A stretch of DNA of 14,346 nt, from assembly GCF_946222985.1 (NCBI RefSeq), contig NZ_CAMIFY010000063.1, positions 1 to 14,346 on the forward strand, written 5' to 3'. The stretch is from an uncultured Corynebacterium sp. GTDB lineage: Bacteria > Actinomycetota > Actinomycetes > Mycobacteriales > Mycobacteriaceae. Under the pieces are notes generated by a model. The model saw only the letters and a list, made by a program, of their open reading frames with translations. It was not told the DNA's origin and did no database searches. The number at the start of each line of letters is the position of its first letter. The stretch's first letter is position 1. The translations under genes were made by a program, and so were the position numbers. Below are positions 6,454 through 13,228 of this stretch, piece by piece.

Positions 6454-7065
6454 TTACCGGTATTCGAACGTCAGCTTCGCATCCTCGTCGATGGCGTGAA
6501 CGATGCCGGAGTAGAACACCTTCGCCTGGTCCTTCATCAACGCCTTATTGCGACGCAAATGTTCGGCTTTGGCTTCGCCATTCAGGACATCGGTGATGAC
6601 GTCAGCGGTATCGATCTCCGGCGAAACAAAGCTCAGAATGCCGCCGTTTTCCAGCACCGTGTCAAAGGTCGGGTCACTGTATCCAATAAACGTAAACTCT
6701 GGAATGACGATTGTGTACGCGTTGTCCGCAGTCTCCCGGATGCTGACATCCTGCCCCTCGATACCGAGCTTCGCGGTGTAGGTGTACTGCAAGAAATTGG
6801 TCCGGGCAGTGCCCGGCACTCCACGCCCCAACGCGGTCGTGCGAGTTTCGGTCTTATGCAGCCCCTGCACGGAGCTGCTGACCAGCACCACTTGCTCTTC
6901 GCGCTCGACGGCCGTGACGATCTCGGTGGTCGACGATTCCGTCTCCACTTCAATGGGCTCGGACAACACCGACGAAGCCGAACCCGATTTGAAGGCGATG
7001 AGGCCAACAACGGGCAACAACACCACCAGAATCACGATCGAAACCCAAAGTTTCCCCTTCGACAC
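6454..7065 (-). CDS. Membrane-anchored DUF4230-like protein between smpB and ssrA
   Basis: This 203-residue protein has a short basic start (MSKGK), one membrane helix at about 6-25 (LWVSIVILVVLLPVVGLIAF) and a C-terminal domain expected outside the cytoplasm. That domain contains ETESSTTEIVTAVEREEQVV at 41-60, LQYTYTAKLGIEGQDVSIRE at 92-111, YTIVIPEFTFIGYSDPTFDT at 117-136 and a helical tail near 160-185. The order of a conflict/association strand, a Y-x-G-like strand, an IPEF strand and terminal helices resembles DUF4230, but similarity is modest. Function is unknown. The start is the GTG at 7065, not the ATG 20 codons upstream: GGAGG lies 5 bases before the GTG, and the codons before it lack sense as a protein. 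Base composition is visibly lower in GC than in its neighbours, with more A/T at third positions, which suggests acquisition by transfer. Its own -10 (TATAAT-like TAATAT) lies 60 bases upstream. Confidence 0.7.
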   Translation of the reverse strand: MSKGKLWVSIVILVVLLPVVGLIAFKSGSASSVLSEPIEVETESSTTEIVTAVEREEQVVLVSSSVQGLHKTETRTTALGRGVPGTARTNFLQYTYTAKLGIEGQDVSIRETADNAYTIVIPEFTFIGYSDPTFDTVLENGGILSFVSPEIDTADVITDVLNGEAKAEHLRRNKALMKDQAKVFYSGIVHAIDEDAKLTFEYR

Positions 7066-7124
7066 GTTTTCCTCCGTATTTCGCGGTATGCGCCAGAAGG
7101 CATGGGGTGCCGCCAGCGCCACCA

Positions 7125-7153
7125 ATATTACGGAATTAACACGGCAAACTTAA
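7125..7153 (-). promoter_or_regulatory. Possible promoter of the DUF4230-like gene
   Basis: On the minus strand TAATAT (7125-7130) is a good -10. A weak -35, TTAAGT (7148-7153), lies 17 bases upstream. The stretch from 7131 to 7191 after smpB is A/T-rich with no clear terminator, so read-through from smpB is also possible. Confidence 0.4.
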
Positions 7154-7191
7154 AACGGGGTTAGCGCTGCAGTTTTTACGTCGACCTTTAC

Positions 7192-7689
7192 TCAGCCGCC
7201 AATTCCCTTGATCCGCCGGCCGAGCTCGCGGGTGATTTCGCGTTCTTCGGTGCGGCGCTTGATGTCCTGGCGCTTGTCGTAGTCCTGCTTGCCGCGGGCC
7301 AGGCCGAGTTCGACCTTGAGGCGGCCGCCCTTGAAGTACAGCTTCATGGGCACGAGGGTGTTCTTGCCGTCGCGGACCTTGCCCAGCAGGGAGTCGATTT
7401 CGGCGCGGTGGAGCAGCAGTTTGCGCGCCCGGCGCGTCGGGTGGTTCGTCCAGTTGCCGTGGGAGTACTCGGGGATGTGGAGGCCGCGCAGCCACACTTC
7501 GCCGTCGTCGATGGTGGCGAAGGCGTCGTTGAGCGACGCCTTGCCCTCGCGCAGCGCCTTGACCTCGGTGCCGACGAGCACGACGCCGCATTCCCAGGTG
7601 TCCAGGATGTGGTAGTCGTGCCGGGCGCGGCGGTTGGTCGCGATCACCGGGTTAGCGTTCTTCGCGTTCTTCGACTTCTTTTTGGCCAT
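7192..7689 (-). CDS. smpB: SsrA-binding protein SmpB
   Basis: This 165-residue protein binds the tRNA-like part of tmRNA and carries it into stalled ribosomes. The family pattern is intact: a lysine-rich N-terminus, NRRARHDYHILDTWECGVVL at 19-38, GTEVKALREGKASLNDAFA at 40-58, NHPTRRARKLLLHRAEIDSL at 82-101, LVPMKLYFKGGRLKVELGLA at 112-131, and GKQDYDKRQDIKRR at 133-146, followed by the basic C-terminal tail that enters the mRNA channel. The ATG at 7689 begins the conserved MAKKK. Although the frame is open 42 codons further upstream, nothing there is conserved. No Shine-Dalgarno sequence is present. A -10 ends 10 bases before the ATG, implying a nearly leaderless mRNA. The neighbour upstream is a divergent transporter gene, not ftsX. 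Confidence 0.97.
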   Translation of the reverse strand: MAKKKSKNAKNANPVIATNRRARHDYHILDTWECGVVLVGTEVKALREGKASLNDAFATIDDGEVWLRGLHIPEYSHGNWTNHPTRRARKLLLHRAEIDSLLGKVRDGKNTLVPMKLYFKGGRLKVELGLARGKQDYDKRQDIKRRTEEREITRELGRRIKGIGG

Positions 7690-7699
7690 AACCCGTCCA

Positions 7700-7745
7700 A
7701 GCCTAGTCGGACGGGCGGGCATCCCCAATCCGTTGCTTTGCAACG
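7700..7745 (-). promoter_or_regulatory. smpB promoter (near-leaderless) with adjacent 15-bp palindrome
   Basis: On the minus strand TTGGGG (7723-7728) and TAGGCT (7700-7705) are separated by 17 bases. The -10 ends 10 bases before the ATG at 7689, so the leader would be only about 3-5 bases. CCCGTCC (7692-7698) and GGACGGG (7710-7716) form an inverted repeat spanning the -10. Just upstream of the -35, CGTTGC-TTT-GCAACG (7731-7745) is a second perfect inverted repeat. Either could be an operator, though no regulator is known. Confidence 0.55.
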
Positions 7746-7920
7746 TTCCCGCACCACGTCGCCGCCCCGCCACGCTCGTTTCGGGTTTCTCGCGGTTCCC
7801 GCTCACCTTCCACACGGGTTTCCATTAGTTTCGAGAGGCGAGCATCGTTAACCGGCGGTCGCTCGAGTTCATCCCATCGGCTTTACCGACACTGCACCGA
7901 CGACACACACGGAGGACGCC

Positions 7921-9651
7921 ATGGCGCAGTCCACGGGCACCGCAGACAAGAAGAGAGACGACTCGGGGGGAGGTGCTTCACCCGCGTCCGAGGCCCGTGA
8001 GCGGCCCAAGGGCTTCCTCGCGACGCTGGAGCGGGTCGGCAACGCGCTTCCCAATCCGTTCTGGTTGTTCGTGATCCTGGCCGGCGTCGTCATCGTGTCG
8101 TCGTGGATCGGTGCGATGGCCGGCATGTCGGCCGAGGATCCGGCCACCGGCGACGTCATCGAGGTCCAGAACCTCCTGACTCCCGAGTATCTGCAGATGA
8201 TGGTCACCGAAGCGGTGGACAACTTCGTCACCTTCGCGCCGGTCGGCCTGATCCTGGTGTGCATGTTGGGCGTGGCCATCGCCGAGTACTCCGGGTTCAT
8301 CGGTGCGGCGATCCGCGCGGCCGTGGCGAAGGTCCACCGTCCCATGTGGCTGACCTTCGTGGTCGCCCTGGCCGGCGTCACCGGTTCGATCGCCTCGGAC
8401 GCGGTGTACGTCATCCTCATTCCGCTGGGCGCCGCGGCGTTCCGCGCGGTGGGGCGCAATCCGATCGTCGGCGCGATGGTCGCCTTCGCGGCGTCGTCGG
8501 CGGGCTTCAACTCGTCGCTGGTGCTCAACATCACCGACGTGCTGCTGGCCGGCATCTCGACGTCGGCCGCCCAGTTCGTCGACCCCGAGTACGTGGTGTC
8601 GCCGCTGGCGAACTACTTCTTCTCCATGGCCTCGGCGATCGTCCTGGCGATGATCATCACCGCGGTGACGGAGCTGTTCATCGTCAAGCACACCAAGAAG
8701 ACCATCGACGAGTCGAAGATCAACTACGAGGCCGCGGCGTTCACGAAGCCGGGCAACGATGATGACGGAGACGACGACGGCGATCGCCCCGCCACCGCCG
8801 ACACCGCCGCGGTCGGCCGGGTCGGGTCGGCTTCCGACGATCAGCCGGAGGGCGAGACCCGTTCCGAACAGGAGCTTCGCGACGAGCTCGAGCTCGACCC
8901 CCGCGAGGGCCGCGCCCTGAAGATCGCGGGCCTGGCTGCGCTGGCGACGCTCGGCATCTGGGCCGCGTTGCTGTTCATCCCCGGTTCGCCGTTGCGCGGC
9001 GAGGGCGACGGCATCCTCAACTCCCCGTTGCTGACCGACATCGTGGTGCCGATCGCGCTGCTGTTCGCCATCGTGGGCATCGCCTACGGCCTGGCCATCG
9101 GATCGATCCGCAGCTCGGCGGACATCCCGGACTTCATGGAGAAGGGCCTGTCGACGCTGACCGCGATGTTGGTGCTGTTCTTCGCCGTCGCGCAGTTCAC
9201 CTCGTACTTCTCGTGGTCGAACCTGGGCCAGTGGACGGCCATCAAGGGCGCCGAGCTCCTCACCCGCGCCGACCTGCCCCCGCTGGTGCTGTTCGCGGCG
9301 CTGGTGCTCATGGTCGGCCTGCTCAACCTGTTCATCACGTCGGGTTCGGCGCAGTGGGCGCTGATGGCGCCGGTCGTCGTGCCGATGCTGATGTACGTCG
9401 ACATCAGCCCCGAAGTGTCGCAGATGCTGTTCAGGATCGGCGACTCGCCGACGAACATCATCACGCCGATGTCGCCGTACTTCGCGCTGGCGCTGACGTT
9501 CCTGCAGAAGTACTACAAGCCGGCGGGCGTGGGCACGCTGATGTCGCTGGCGATCCCGTACTCCATCGCGATGATCACCGGCTGGTTCGCGTTCTTCGCG
9601 GTCTGGTACCTGCTCGGCATCCCGCTGGGCCCGGGCGTGCCGGTGCGCTAA
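7921..9651 (+). CDS. AbgT family transporter
   Basis: This 576-residue polytopic inner-membrane protein belongs to the AbgT family. E. coli AbgT takes up p-aminobenzoyl-glutamate. Relatives MtrF and YdaH have been described as proton-driven exporters of sulfonamides and similar antimetabolites. Signatures are PNPFWLFVILAGVVIV at 44-59, GSIASDAVYVILIPLG at 155-170, NSSLVLNITDVLLAGIS at 197-213, SGSAQWALMAPVVVPML at 474-490 and GDSPTNIITPMSPYF at 507-521, the last two forming the re-entrant substrate hairpin. About 9-10 membrane segments are visible. The cytoplasmic loop at about 256-332 is unusually long and acidic (DDDGDDDGD at 280-288). GGAGG lies 6 bases before the ATG. The gene is divergent from smpB, and the transport direction and substrate are not decided by the sequence. 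No strong terminator is visible in the 63 bases before the convergent gene. Confidence 0.92.
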   Translation: MAQSTGTADKKRDDSGGGASPASEARERPKGFLATLERVGNALPNPFWLFVILAGVVIVSSWIGAMAGMSAEDPATGDVIEVQNLLTPEYLQMMVTEAVDNFVTFAPVGLILVCMLGVAIAEYSGFIGAAIRAAVAKVHRPMWLTFVVALAGVTGSIASDAVYVILIPLGAAAFRAVGRNPIVGAMVAFAASSAGFNSSLVLNITDVLLAGISTSAAQFVDPEYVVSPLANYFFSMASAIVLAMIITAVTELFIVKHTKKTIDESKINYEAAAFTKPGNDDDGDDDGDRPATADTAAVGRVGSASDDQPEGETRSEQELRDELELDPREGRALKIAGLAALATLGIWAALLFIPGSPLRGEGDGILNSPLLTDIVVPIALLFAIVGIAYGLAIGSIRSSADIPDFMEKGLSTLTAMLVLFFAVAQFTSYFSWSNLGQWTAIKGAELLTRADLPPLVLFAALVLMVGLLNLFITSGSAQWALMAPVVVPMLMYVDISPEVSQMLFRIGDSPTNIITPMSPYFALALTFLQKYYKPAGVGTLMSLAIPYSIAMITGWFAFFAVWYLLGIPLGPGVPVR

Positions 9652-9714
9652 GCGCGCTGAGGCGGGCGGGTTTCAGCCCGACTCCCCCGTCCGACTCTCC
9701 TCCATCACGGCCCC

Positions 9715-10248
9715 TCACTCCCCCGGCGTCGTCGTCCTTTCCCCGGACGGCGGCGCCGGGGGCGTTTTCGGCTTCAGGGTGAGGATGTGGATGCTCACCC
9801 CGGTGCCGATGACGGCGAAAATCGCCCACGGCCACGGTTTCCCGATGATCCAGGCCGACACGACGAGCCCCAGCCACATCACGCCGAGGGTCTGCAGCTT
9901 GTACGCCATGGTCATCTGCCCCGAGTAGTACTGGTGCAGGTAGGAGCCGAAGACGCGGTGGCCCATCAGGTAGTCGAGCAGGCGGTCGGAGGCCTTGGCG
10001 AAGCACAGCGCCGACAGCAGCAGAAACGGCGTCGTCGGCAGCAGGGGAAGCATCACGCCGCCGGCTCCGAGGCCGAGGCTGATCAGGCCGACCCCGATGA
10101 GCGCCCACCGCAGCGGGCGGGACTTCACCCGACGCGGCGCTGCCCGCACCGGCCGATTCGATCCCTCCGGCCGTTGCGTCCCTTTCGACGACTCCGTCCC
10201 CTCAGCCCCCGCCGACCCCGCCGCCCCCTCCGGCAGGTCAGCCGCCAT
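9715..10248 (-). CDS. DUF454 (YbaN family) membrane protein
   Basis: This 177-residue small membrane protein has unknown function. The DUF454 signature is clear: GVMLPLLPTTPFLLLSALCF at 64-83, then AKASDRLLDYLMGHRVFGSY at 84-103. Membrane segments fall at about 48-64, 67-84, 120-135 and 139-156. The first 45 residues are a low-complexity Gly/Ala/Glu-rich, then basic, tail absent from the E. coli homologue, and the C-terminus is Pro-rich (TPPAPPSGE). I chose the ATG at 10248. The frame is open upstream to an ATG at 10332, but that would lie deep in the TetR gene. The start overlaps the end of the TetR gene by 11 bases and has no good ribosome binding site, so translation is probably coupled to the regulator. 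Confidence 0.8.
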   Translation of the reverse strand: MAADLPEGAAGSAGAEGTESSKGTQRPEGSNRPVRAAPRRVKSRPLRWALIGVGLISLGLGAGGVMLPLLPTTPFLLLSALCFAKASDRLLDYLMGHRVFGSYLHQYYSGQMTMAYKLQTLGVMWLGLVVSAWIIGKPWPWAIFAVIGTGVSIHILTLKPKTPPAPPSGERTTTPGE

Positions 10249-10825
10249 CGGTGACCAGGCCGGCGACCATGCGGTGCAGCCCTTCCCGGACCTCGTCTTC
10301 CCCGGCGCGACCGGAGACGACGACTTCGGCACCGCGCTGGACGGCGGCCTCGATCAGCGGGCGAGCGGCCACGGCGGCCGAGCCACCCAGTTCGTCGAAC
10401 AGGGCGTTCAGCACCGGGTCCAGCGCGTTATGCGCCTCCTGGACGGACGGCTCCATGAAGGACTCGGGGAAGTGCTGCGCGGCGACCATCAGCGGGCCGT
10501 GGTCGCCCTCGATGAACAGGCGGAAGGTCTCGTCAACGTAGACCTTCAATCGCGCGACGGGATCGTCGCCGGCGGAATCCATCGCGGAGGTGATGCCGTC
10601 GGTCCACGCCGGGATGACGTCGAGAAGCAATTGGACGACCAGGTCCTTGCGGGACTTGACGTAGAGGTAGACGCTCGACCGGGCCAGGCCGACGGCTTCG
10701 GCGACCTCGGTGAGGGTGGGCACTTCACCGCCGGCTTCGGTGATCAGGGCCTCGGCGGCGTCGAGCAGCGCCCGATGCTGGGCGGCGCGATGTTCCACGA
10801 CGGTGGGGCCGGTGATCTTCGGCAT
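10238..10825 (-). CDS. TetR family transcriptional regulator (next to ABC exporter)
   Basis: This 195-residue cytoplasmic regulator has helix 1 at about 13-31 (RAAQHRALLDAAEALITEAG) and the helix-turn-helix TLTEVAEAVGLARSSVYLYV at 37-56, followed by KSRKDLVVQLLLDV. The C-terminal helices (for example ESFMEPSVQEAHNALDPVLN) match the ligand-binding half of a TetR protein. GAGGAAG lies about 6 bases before the ATG at 10825, which decides the start, although the frame is open far upstream. A separate promoter precedes it and a terminator isolates it from the ABC genes. It is transcribed with the DUF454 gene. Control of the ABC exporter is inferred from neighbourhood and from the palindrome at 13071-13107. 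Confidence 0.92.
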   Translation of the reverse strand: MPKITGPTVVEHRAAQHRALLDAAEALITEAGGEVPTLTEVAEAVGLARSSVYLYVKSRKDLVVQLLLDVIPAWTDGITSAMDSAGDDPVARLKVYVDETFRLFIEGDHGPLMVAAQHFPESFMEPSVQEAHNALDPVLNALFDELGGSAAVAARPLIEAAVQRGAEVVVSGRAGEDEVREGLHRMVAGLVTDGG

Positions 10826-10876
10826 GGCGTTCTTCCTCTCGACCGCGCGGACGTGCGGGGCGGCGACTGTGCATTC

Positions 10877-10905
10877 ACCGTACCCCGCCACGCTGCGGTG
10901 ACCAA
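10877..10905 (-). promoter_or_regulatory. Promoter of the TetR-DUF454 unit
   Basis: On the minus strand TTGGTC (10900-10905) and TACGGT (10877-10882) are separated by 17 bases. The expected start gives a leader of about 45 bases to the ATG at 10825. Upstream (10906-10940) lie several GTCG/GACG blocks that echo the exporter palindrome, so autoregulation is possible. Confidence 0.55.
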
Positions 10906-10976
10906 CGCTTGACGACGTCTCGGCGTCAAAAGTCGACAACCCGCCGCATCGGTGCCCGCGCCACGCGAAACGACCG

Positions 10977-11006
10977 CTCCCCGGCCGTCGGGAGACGGCC
11001 GGGGAG
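10977..11006 (-). terminator. Strong hairpin after the ABC exporter genes
   Basis: CTCCCCGGCCGT (10977-10988) and ACGGCCGGGGAG (10995-11006) form a perfect 12-base-pair stem with a 6-base loop, about 80 bases after the ATPase stop codon. The minus-strand downstream sequence CGGTCGTTTCG has only a short T-run, so it is an imperfect classical terminator but a very stable hairpin. It separates the exporter genes from the TetR unit. Confidence 0.65.
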
Positions 11007-11010
11007 GGCG

Positions 11011-11074
11011 GGAGTCCGGGAAATCCGGGGGCTCCGGGAAATCCGGGAGGCTCCCGGAATACCGGGAAACCCGG
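11011..11074. repeat. 18-bp-period repeats between ABC ATPase gene and terminator
   Basis: TCCGGGAAATCCGGG occurs at 11015-11029 and 11033-11047 (period 18). Inverted and variant copies follow up to about 11073 (CTCCCGGAATACCGGG, then AAACCCGGA). TCCGGGA-GGC-TCCCGGA forms a 7-base-pair hairpin at 11042-11058. The cluster lies in the 3' untranslated end of the exporter mRNA. Confidence 0.7.
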
Positions 11075-11084
11075 AGTGAACCGG

Positions 11085-11783
11085 TTAGCTGGTCGTGCGC
11101 GGGCGGAGCGTGCCGTCGGCCATTTCCAGGACGCGGTCGCAGTGCCCCAGGACACCGAGGTCGTGGGTGACCATGACCGTCGCGACGCCCTCGTTGCGCG
11201 ATTCCGCGGCGAGGAGCTCGACGATCTCCTGCGAGCGGCTGGTGTCGAGCGCGGCGGTCGGCTCGTCGACGAGCAGCACGTCGGGGCCGCCGACGAGCGC
11301 GCGGGCGATGCCGATGCGCTGACGCTCGCCACCGGAGAGCGTGCCCGGGCGGTGGTCGGCGCGATGGGCCATGCCCACGGCGTCGAGCAGTTCCTCGTTG
11401 GACTTGCGGCCGCGGTGGCCGAGCAGGCGCGCGGCCAGCTCCAGCTGATCGCGGGCCTTGAGCGACGACGGCAGGTTGCCGGACTGGAACACGAACCCGA
11501 TGTGGCTGCGGCGGATGCGCGCCAGTTCCTTGTCCTTCAGGCCGGTCAGCTCCTCGCCGCCGAGGGTGACGGTGCCGGAATGCGGCTGCGTCAGGGCGCC
11601 GGCGACGGCCAGCAACGTGGACTTGCCGGAGCCCGACGGGCCGACGATGGCCACGAACTCCCCCGGCTGCACGGTCAACGACACGTCGTCGAGCGCGCGG
11701 ACGGTCGAATCACCGTCGCCGTAGGTGACGCTGACGTGGTCGAGGACCAGGGCGGGATTCAGGGCGGAATTGGTGTCGGTCAT
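11085..11783 (-). CDS. ABC transporter ATP-binding protein (LolD/MacB/HrtA type)
   Basis: This 232-residue ATPase of the class that drives FtsX/MacB-type permeases has all key motifs: Walker A GPSGSGKST at 48-56, Q-loop Gln100 in GFVFQSGNL, signature LSGGE at 149-153, Walker B VLLVDEP at 169-175 with catalytic Glu174, D-loop ALD and H-loop His207 in MVTHD. The start ATG at 11783 overlaps the permease stop codon as ATGA, so the two proteins are translationally coupled and form one complex at the inner face of the membrane. The open frame continues upstream inside the permease gene, but nothing before this ATG is ATPase-like. Export of a peptide, antibiotic, lipid or heme is possible for this class. 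The C. glutamicum heme exporter HrtBA has this architecture, but the sequence alone does not show the substrate. Confidence 0.95.
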   Translation of the reverse strand: MTDTNSALNPALVLDHVSVTYGDGDSTVRALDDVSLTVQPGEFVAIVGPSGSGKSTLLAVAGALTQPHSGTVTLGGEELTGLKDKELARIRRSHIGFVFQSGNLPSSLKARDQLELAARLLGHRGRKSNEELLDAVGMAHRADHRPGTLSGGERQRIGIARALVGGPDVLLVDEPTAALDTSRSQEIVELLAAESRNEGVATVMVTHDLGVLGHCDRVLEMADGTLRPRTTS

Positions 11784-12976
11784 CGGTTCTCCCCCAGTGC
11801 GGTGAGCGGGTCGGTGCGGGTGACGCGGAAGACGGCGACGGCGGCGCCGATCAATCCGAAGACGAACAGCAGCGCCGCACCGCCGAGCACGGGGCCGAGT
11901 TCGGTGACGTAGGGCATCGGCGACGATTCCAGGAACGCGCCGAGCGCCATGGCCAGCCCGACGCCGACGGCGATGGACAGGGCGAGGATCACCACGGCCT
12001 GGGCGAGGCTGTCGCGCAGCAGGAAGCCCTTGGTGGCGCCCATCGCGCGCATCACGGCGATGTCGCCGGCGCGCTGGATGGTCCAGACCAGGAAGAAGGC
12101 GCCGGTGACCAGAGCGGCGATGATGTAGAGGAACCACTCGATCATCGACAGGGTCATCATCTCGGGGCCGTAGCCCGGCGAGGACTCGAAGGACTCCTCG
12201 AGGGTGCGGGCGTCGGTGCCGGTGGCGGCGGACAGCGCCTCCAGGTCCGGGACCTCGCCGTCGACGCCGCGGGCGACGACGACGCTGGCCTCGTCGTAGG
12301 CCTCGTCCGGGGCCGCTTCGCCGTTGCGGGCGCCGGCGTGGATCTCCTGCCAGACGTCGAGCGGGGCGTAGGCGATGTCGACGTGGCCGAAGGTGCGCTG
12401 GCCGTCGGCGAATCCGACGATGGTCAGCGGGGTCTCCAGGCGCTCGATGGTCACGACGTCGCCGATGGACAGGCCGTCGTCGGCCAGCTCCGCGGAGACG
12501 ACGACCTCGCGCGGGGTGCCCGTCGGCTCACCGGCGGGGCGGTCGGCGGGATCGTCCATGGCGGGCAGGGTCTCGCCGTCGACGCCGTCGTCGCCGGAGG
12601 CCGGGTTGCCCGGCGCGAGGAACGAGTCGGGATCAACGCCGACCAGGGTCAGGTCGACGGGCGTGCCCTCCTGGTTCTTGGCGTTGACGATGGTCAGGCC
12701 CATCGGGGTGGCGTCGGCGACGTCGTCGGCCGCGGCGATGTCGTCGGTGACGTCGAGATCGACGATCGACCGGGTGAACGCCGAGTCGGTCTTCGTGCCC
12801 TCTTCGAAGGCGATGGTTTCGGCGTCCATGGCCTTGAGGCCGGACACGCCGTCGTTGACCAGGCCGGCGGTCAGGCCGGAGATGATCACGATGAGGATGG
12901 ACATCAGGGCCAACACCAGGCCCATCAGCAGGAATCGAGTGCGCGCGAAGAGCATTTCGCGCCAGGCCAGGAACAT
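11780..12976 (-). CDS. FtsX-like (MacB/HrtB-type) ABC transporter permease
   Basis: This 398-residue permease has the standard four-helix layout: helix 1 at about 15-38 (FLLMGLVLALMSILIVIISG), a large extracellular domain at about 40-275, then helices near 279-300, 323-346 and 360-384. The coupling segment QRAGDIAVMRAMGATKGFLL (301-320) and the end VTRTDPLTALGENR are typical of the FtsX permease domain. The extracellular domain is acidic and carries a Gly/Asp/Pro-rich insertion at about 121-156. With the ATPase it should work as an exporter or mechanotransmission complex. GGAGG lies 4 bases before the ATG. It is the first gene of a two-gene operon with its ATPase and lies behind a long palindromic promoter region. 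The N-terminal MFLAWREMLFARTRFLLMG resembles corynebacterial HrtB-like permeases, but without the ChrSA kinase pair the heme role is only a possibility. Confidence 0.92.
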   Translation of the reverse strand: MFLAWREMLFARTRFLLMGLVLALMSILIVIISGLTAGLVNDGVSGLKAMDAETIAFEEGTKTDSAFTRSIVDLDVTDDIAAADDVADATPMGLTIVNAKNQEGTPVDLTLVGVDPDSFLAPGNPASGDDGVDGETLPAMDDPADRPAGEPTGTPREVVVSAELADDGLSIGDVVTIERLETPLTIVGFADGQRTFGHVDIAYAPLDVWQEIHAGARNGEAAPDEAYDEASVVVARGVDGEVPDLEALSAATGTDARTLEESFESSPGYGPEMMTLSMIEWFLYIIAALVTGAFFLVWTIQRAGDIAVMRAMGATKGFLLRDSLAQAVVILALSIAVGVGLAMALGAFLESSPMPYVTELGPVLGGAALLFVFGLIGAAVAVFRVTRTDPLTALGENR

Positions 12977-13070
12977 GGGGCCTCCGGGGTCGGTGGTGGT
13001 CGTGCGTGCGGACTGGGCGGTGATCCGCCCGCGCCCTCCGGCGCCGCGACGATCACCGCACGCGCCTTTG

Positions 13071-13116
13071 TCGACGCTTCGTCGCCATGTTAACGACGCT
13101 ATGTCGATATCAATAA
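13071..13116 (-). promoter_or_regulatory. ABC exporter promoter with long imperfect palindrome (operator candidate)
   Basis: TCGACGCTTCGTCG (13071-13084) and CGACGCTATGTCGA (13094-13107) form an inverted repeat, 10 of 14 positions matching, around a 9-base centre. On the minus strand TAACAT (13087-13092) in the centre is a likely -10. Possible -35 boxes are TTATTG (13111-13116, spacer 18) and TTGATA (13108-13113, spacer 15). A bound dimer or pair of dimers would cover the promoter. The leader is about 105 bases. The TetR protein encoded at 10238-10825 is the natural candidate, which is inference. Confidence 0.5.
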
Positions 13117-13214
13117 CCGGGAAGCGCTTTTTCGGCCGTTTTGTGGCGAGTCACACATCTGGGGCAATGATGTGAAGGTTCATTCGTCGCAAAGCCTCCG
13201 ACCGCGCTCCCTAG

Positions 13215-13220
13215 TACCCT
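13215..13220 (+). promoter_or_regulatory. Likely -10 box (TACCCT) of a leaderless hydrolase mRNA
   Basis: TACCCT fits TANNNT and ends 8 bases before the ATG at 13229, the same spacing as in the Nudix gene. There is no Shine-Dalgarno sequence between them and no good -35. Confidence 0.45.
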
Positions 13221-13228
13221 GCTGTGAC

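Noticed and set aside
9652..9714. Possible terminator between the AbgT and DUF454 genes
   Set aside because: Only a 4-base-pair CGGG/CCCG stem with a small loop and no T-tract is present.
11016..11074. Collagen-like Gly-Pro-Phe repeats in an alternative frame after the ATPase gene
   Set aside because: They come only from translating the 18-bp non-coding repeats in a shadow frame that lies between a stop codon and a terminator hairpin.
10248..11332. Very long upstream extensions of the TetR, ATPase and DUF454 frames
   Set aside because: The extensions lie inside neighbouring genes in other frames. The internal starts have ribosome binding sites or coupling overlaps and match the domain beginnings.
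11085..12976. Naming the ABC pair hrtA/hrtB
   Set aside because: Architecture and N-terminus resemble the heme exporter, but the ChrSA two-component genes are absent and many FtsX-type exporters look alike, so no gene symbol is given.
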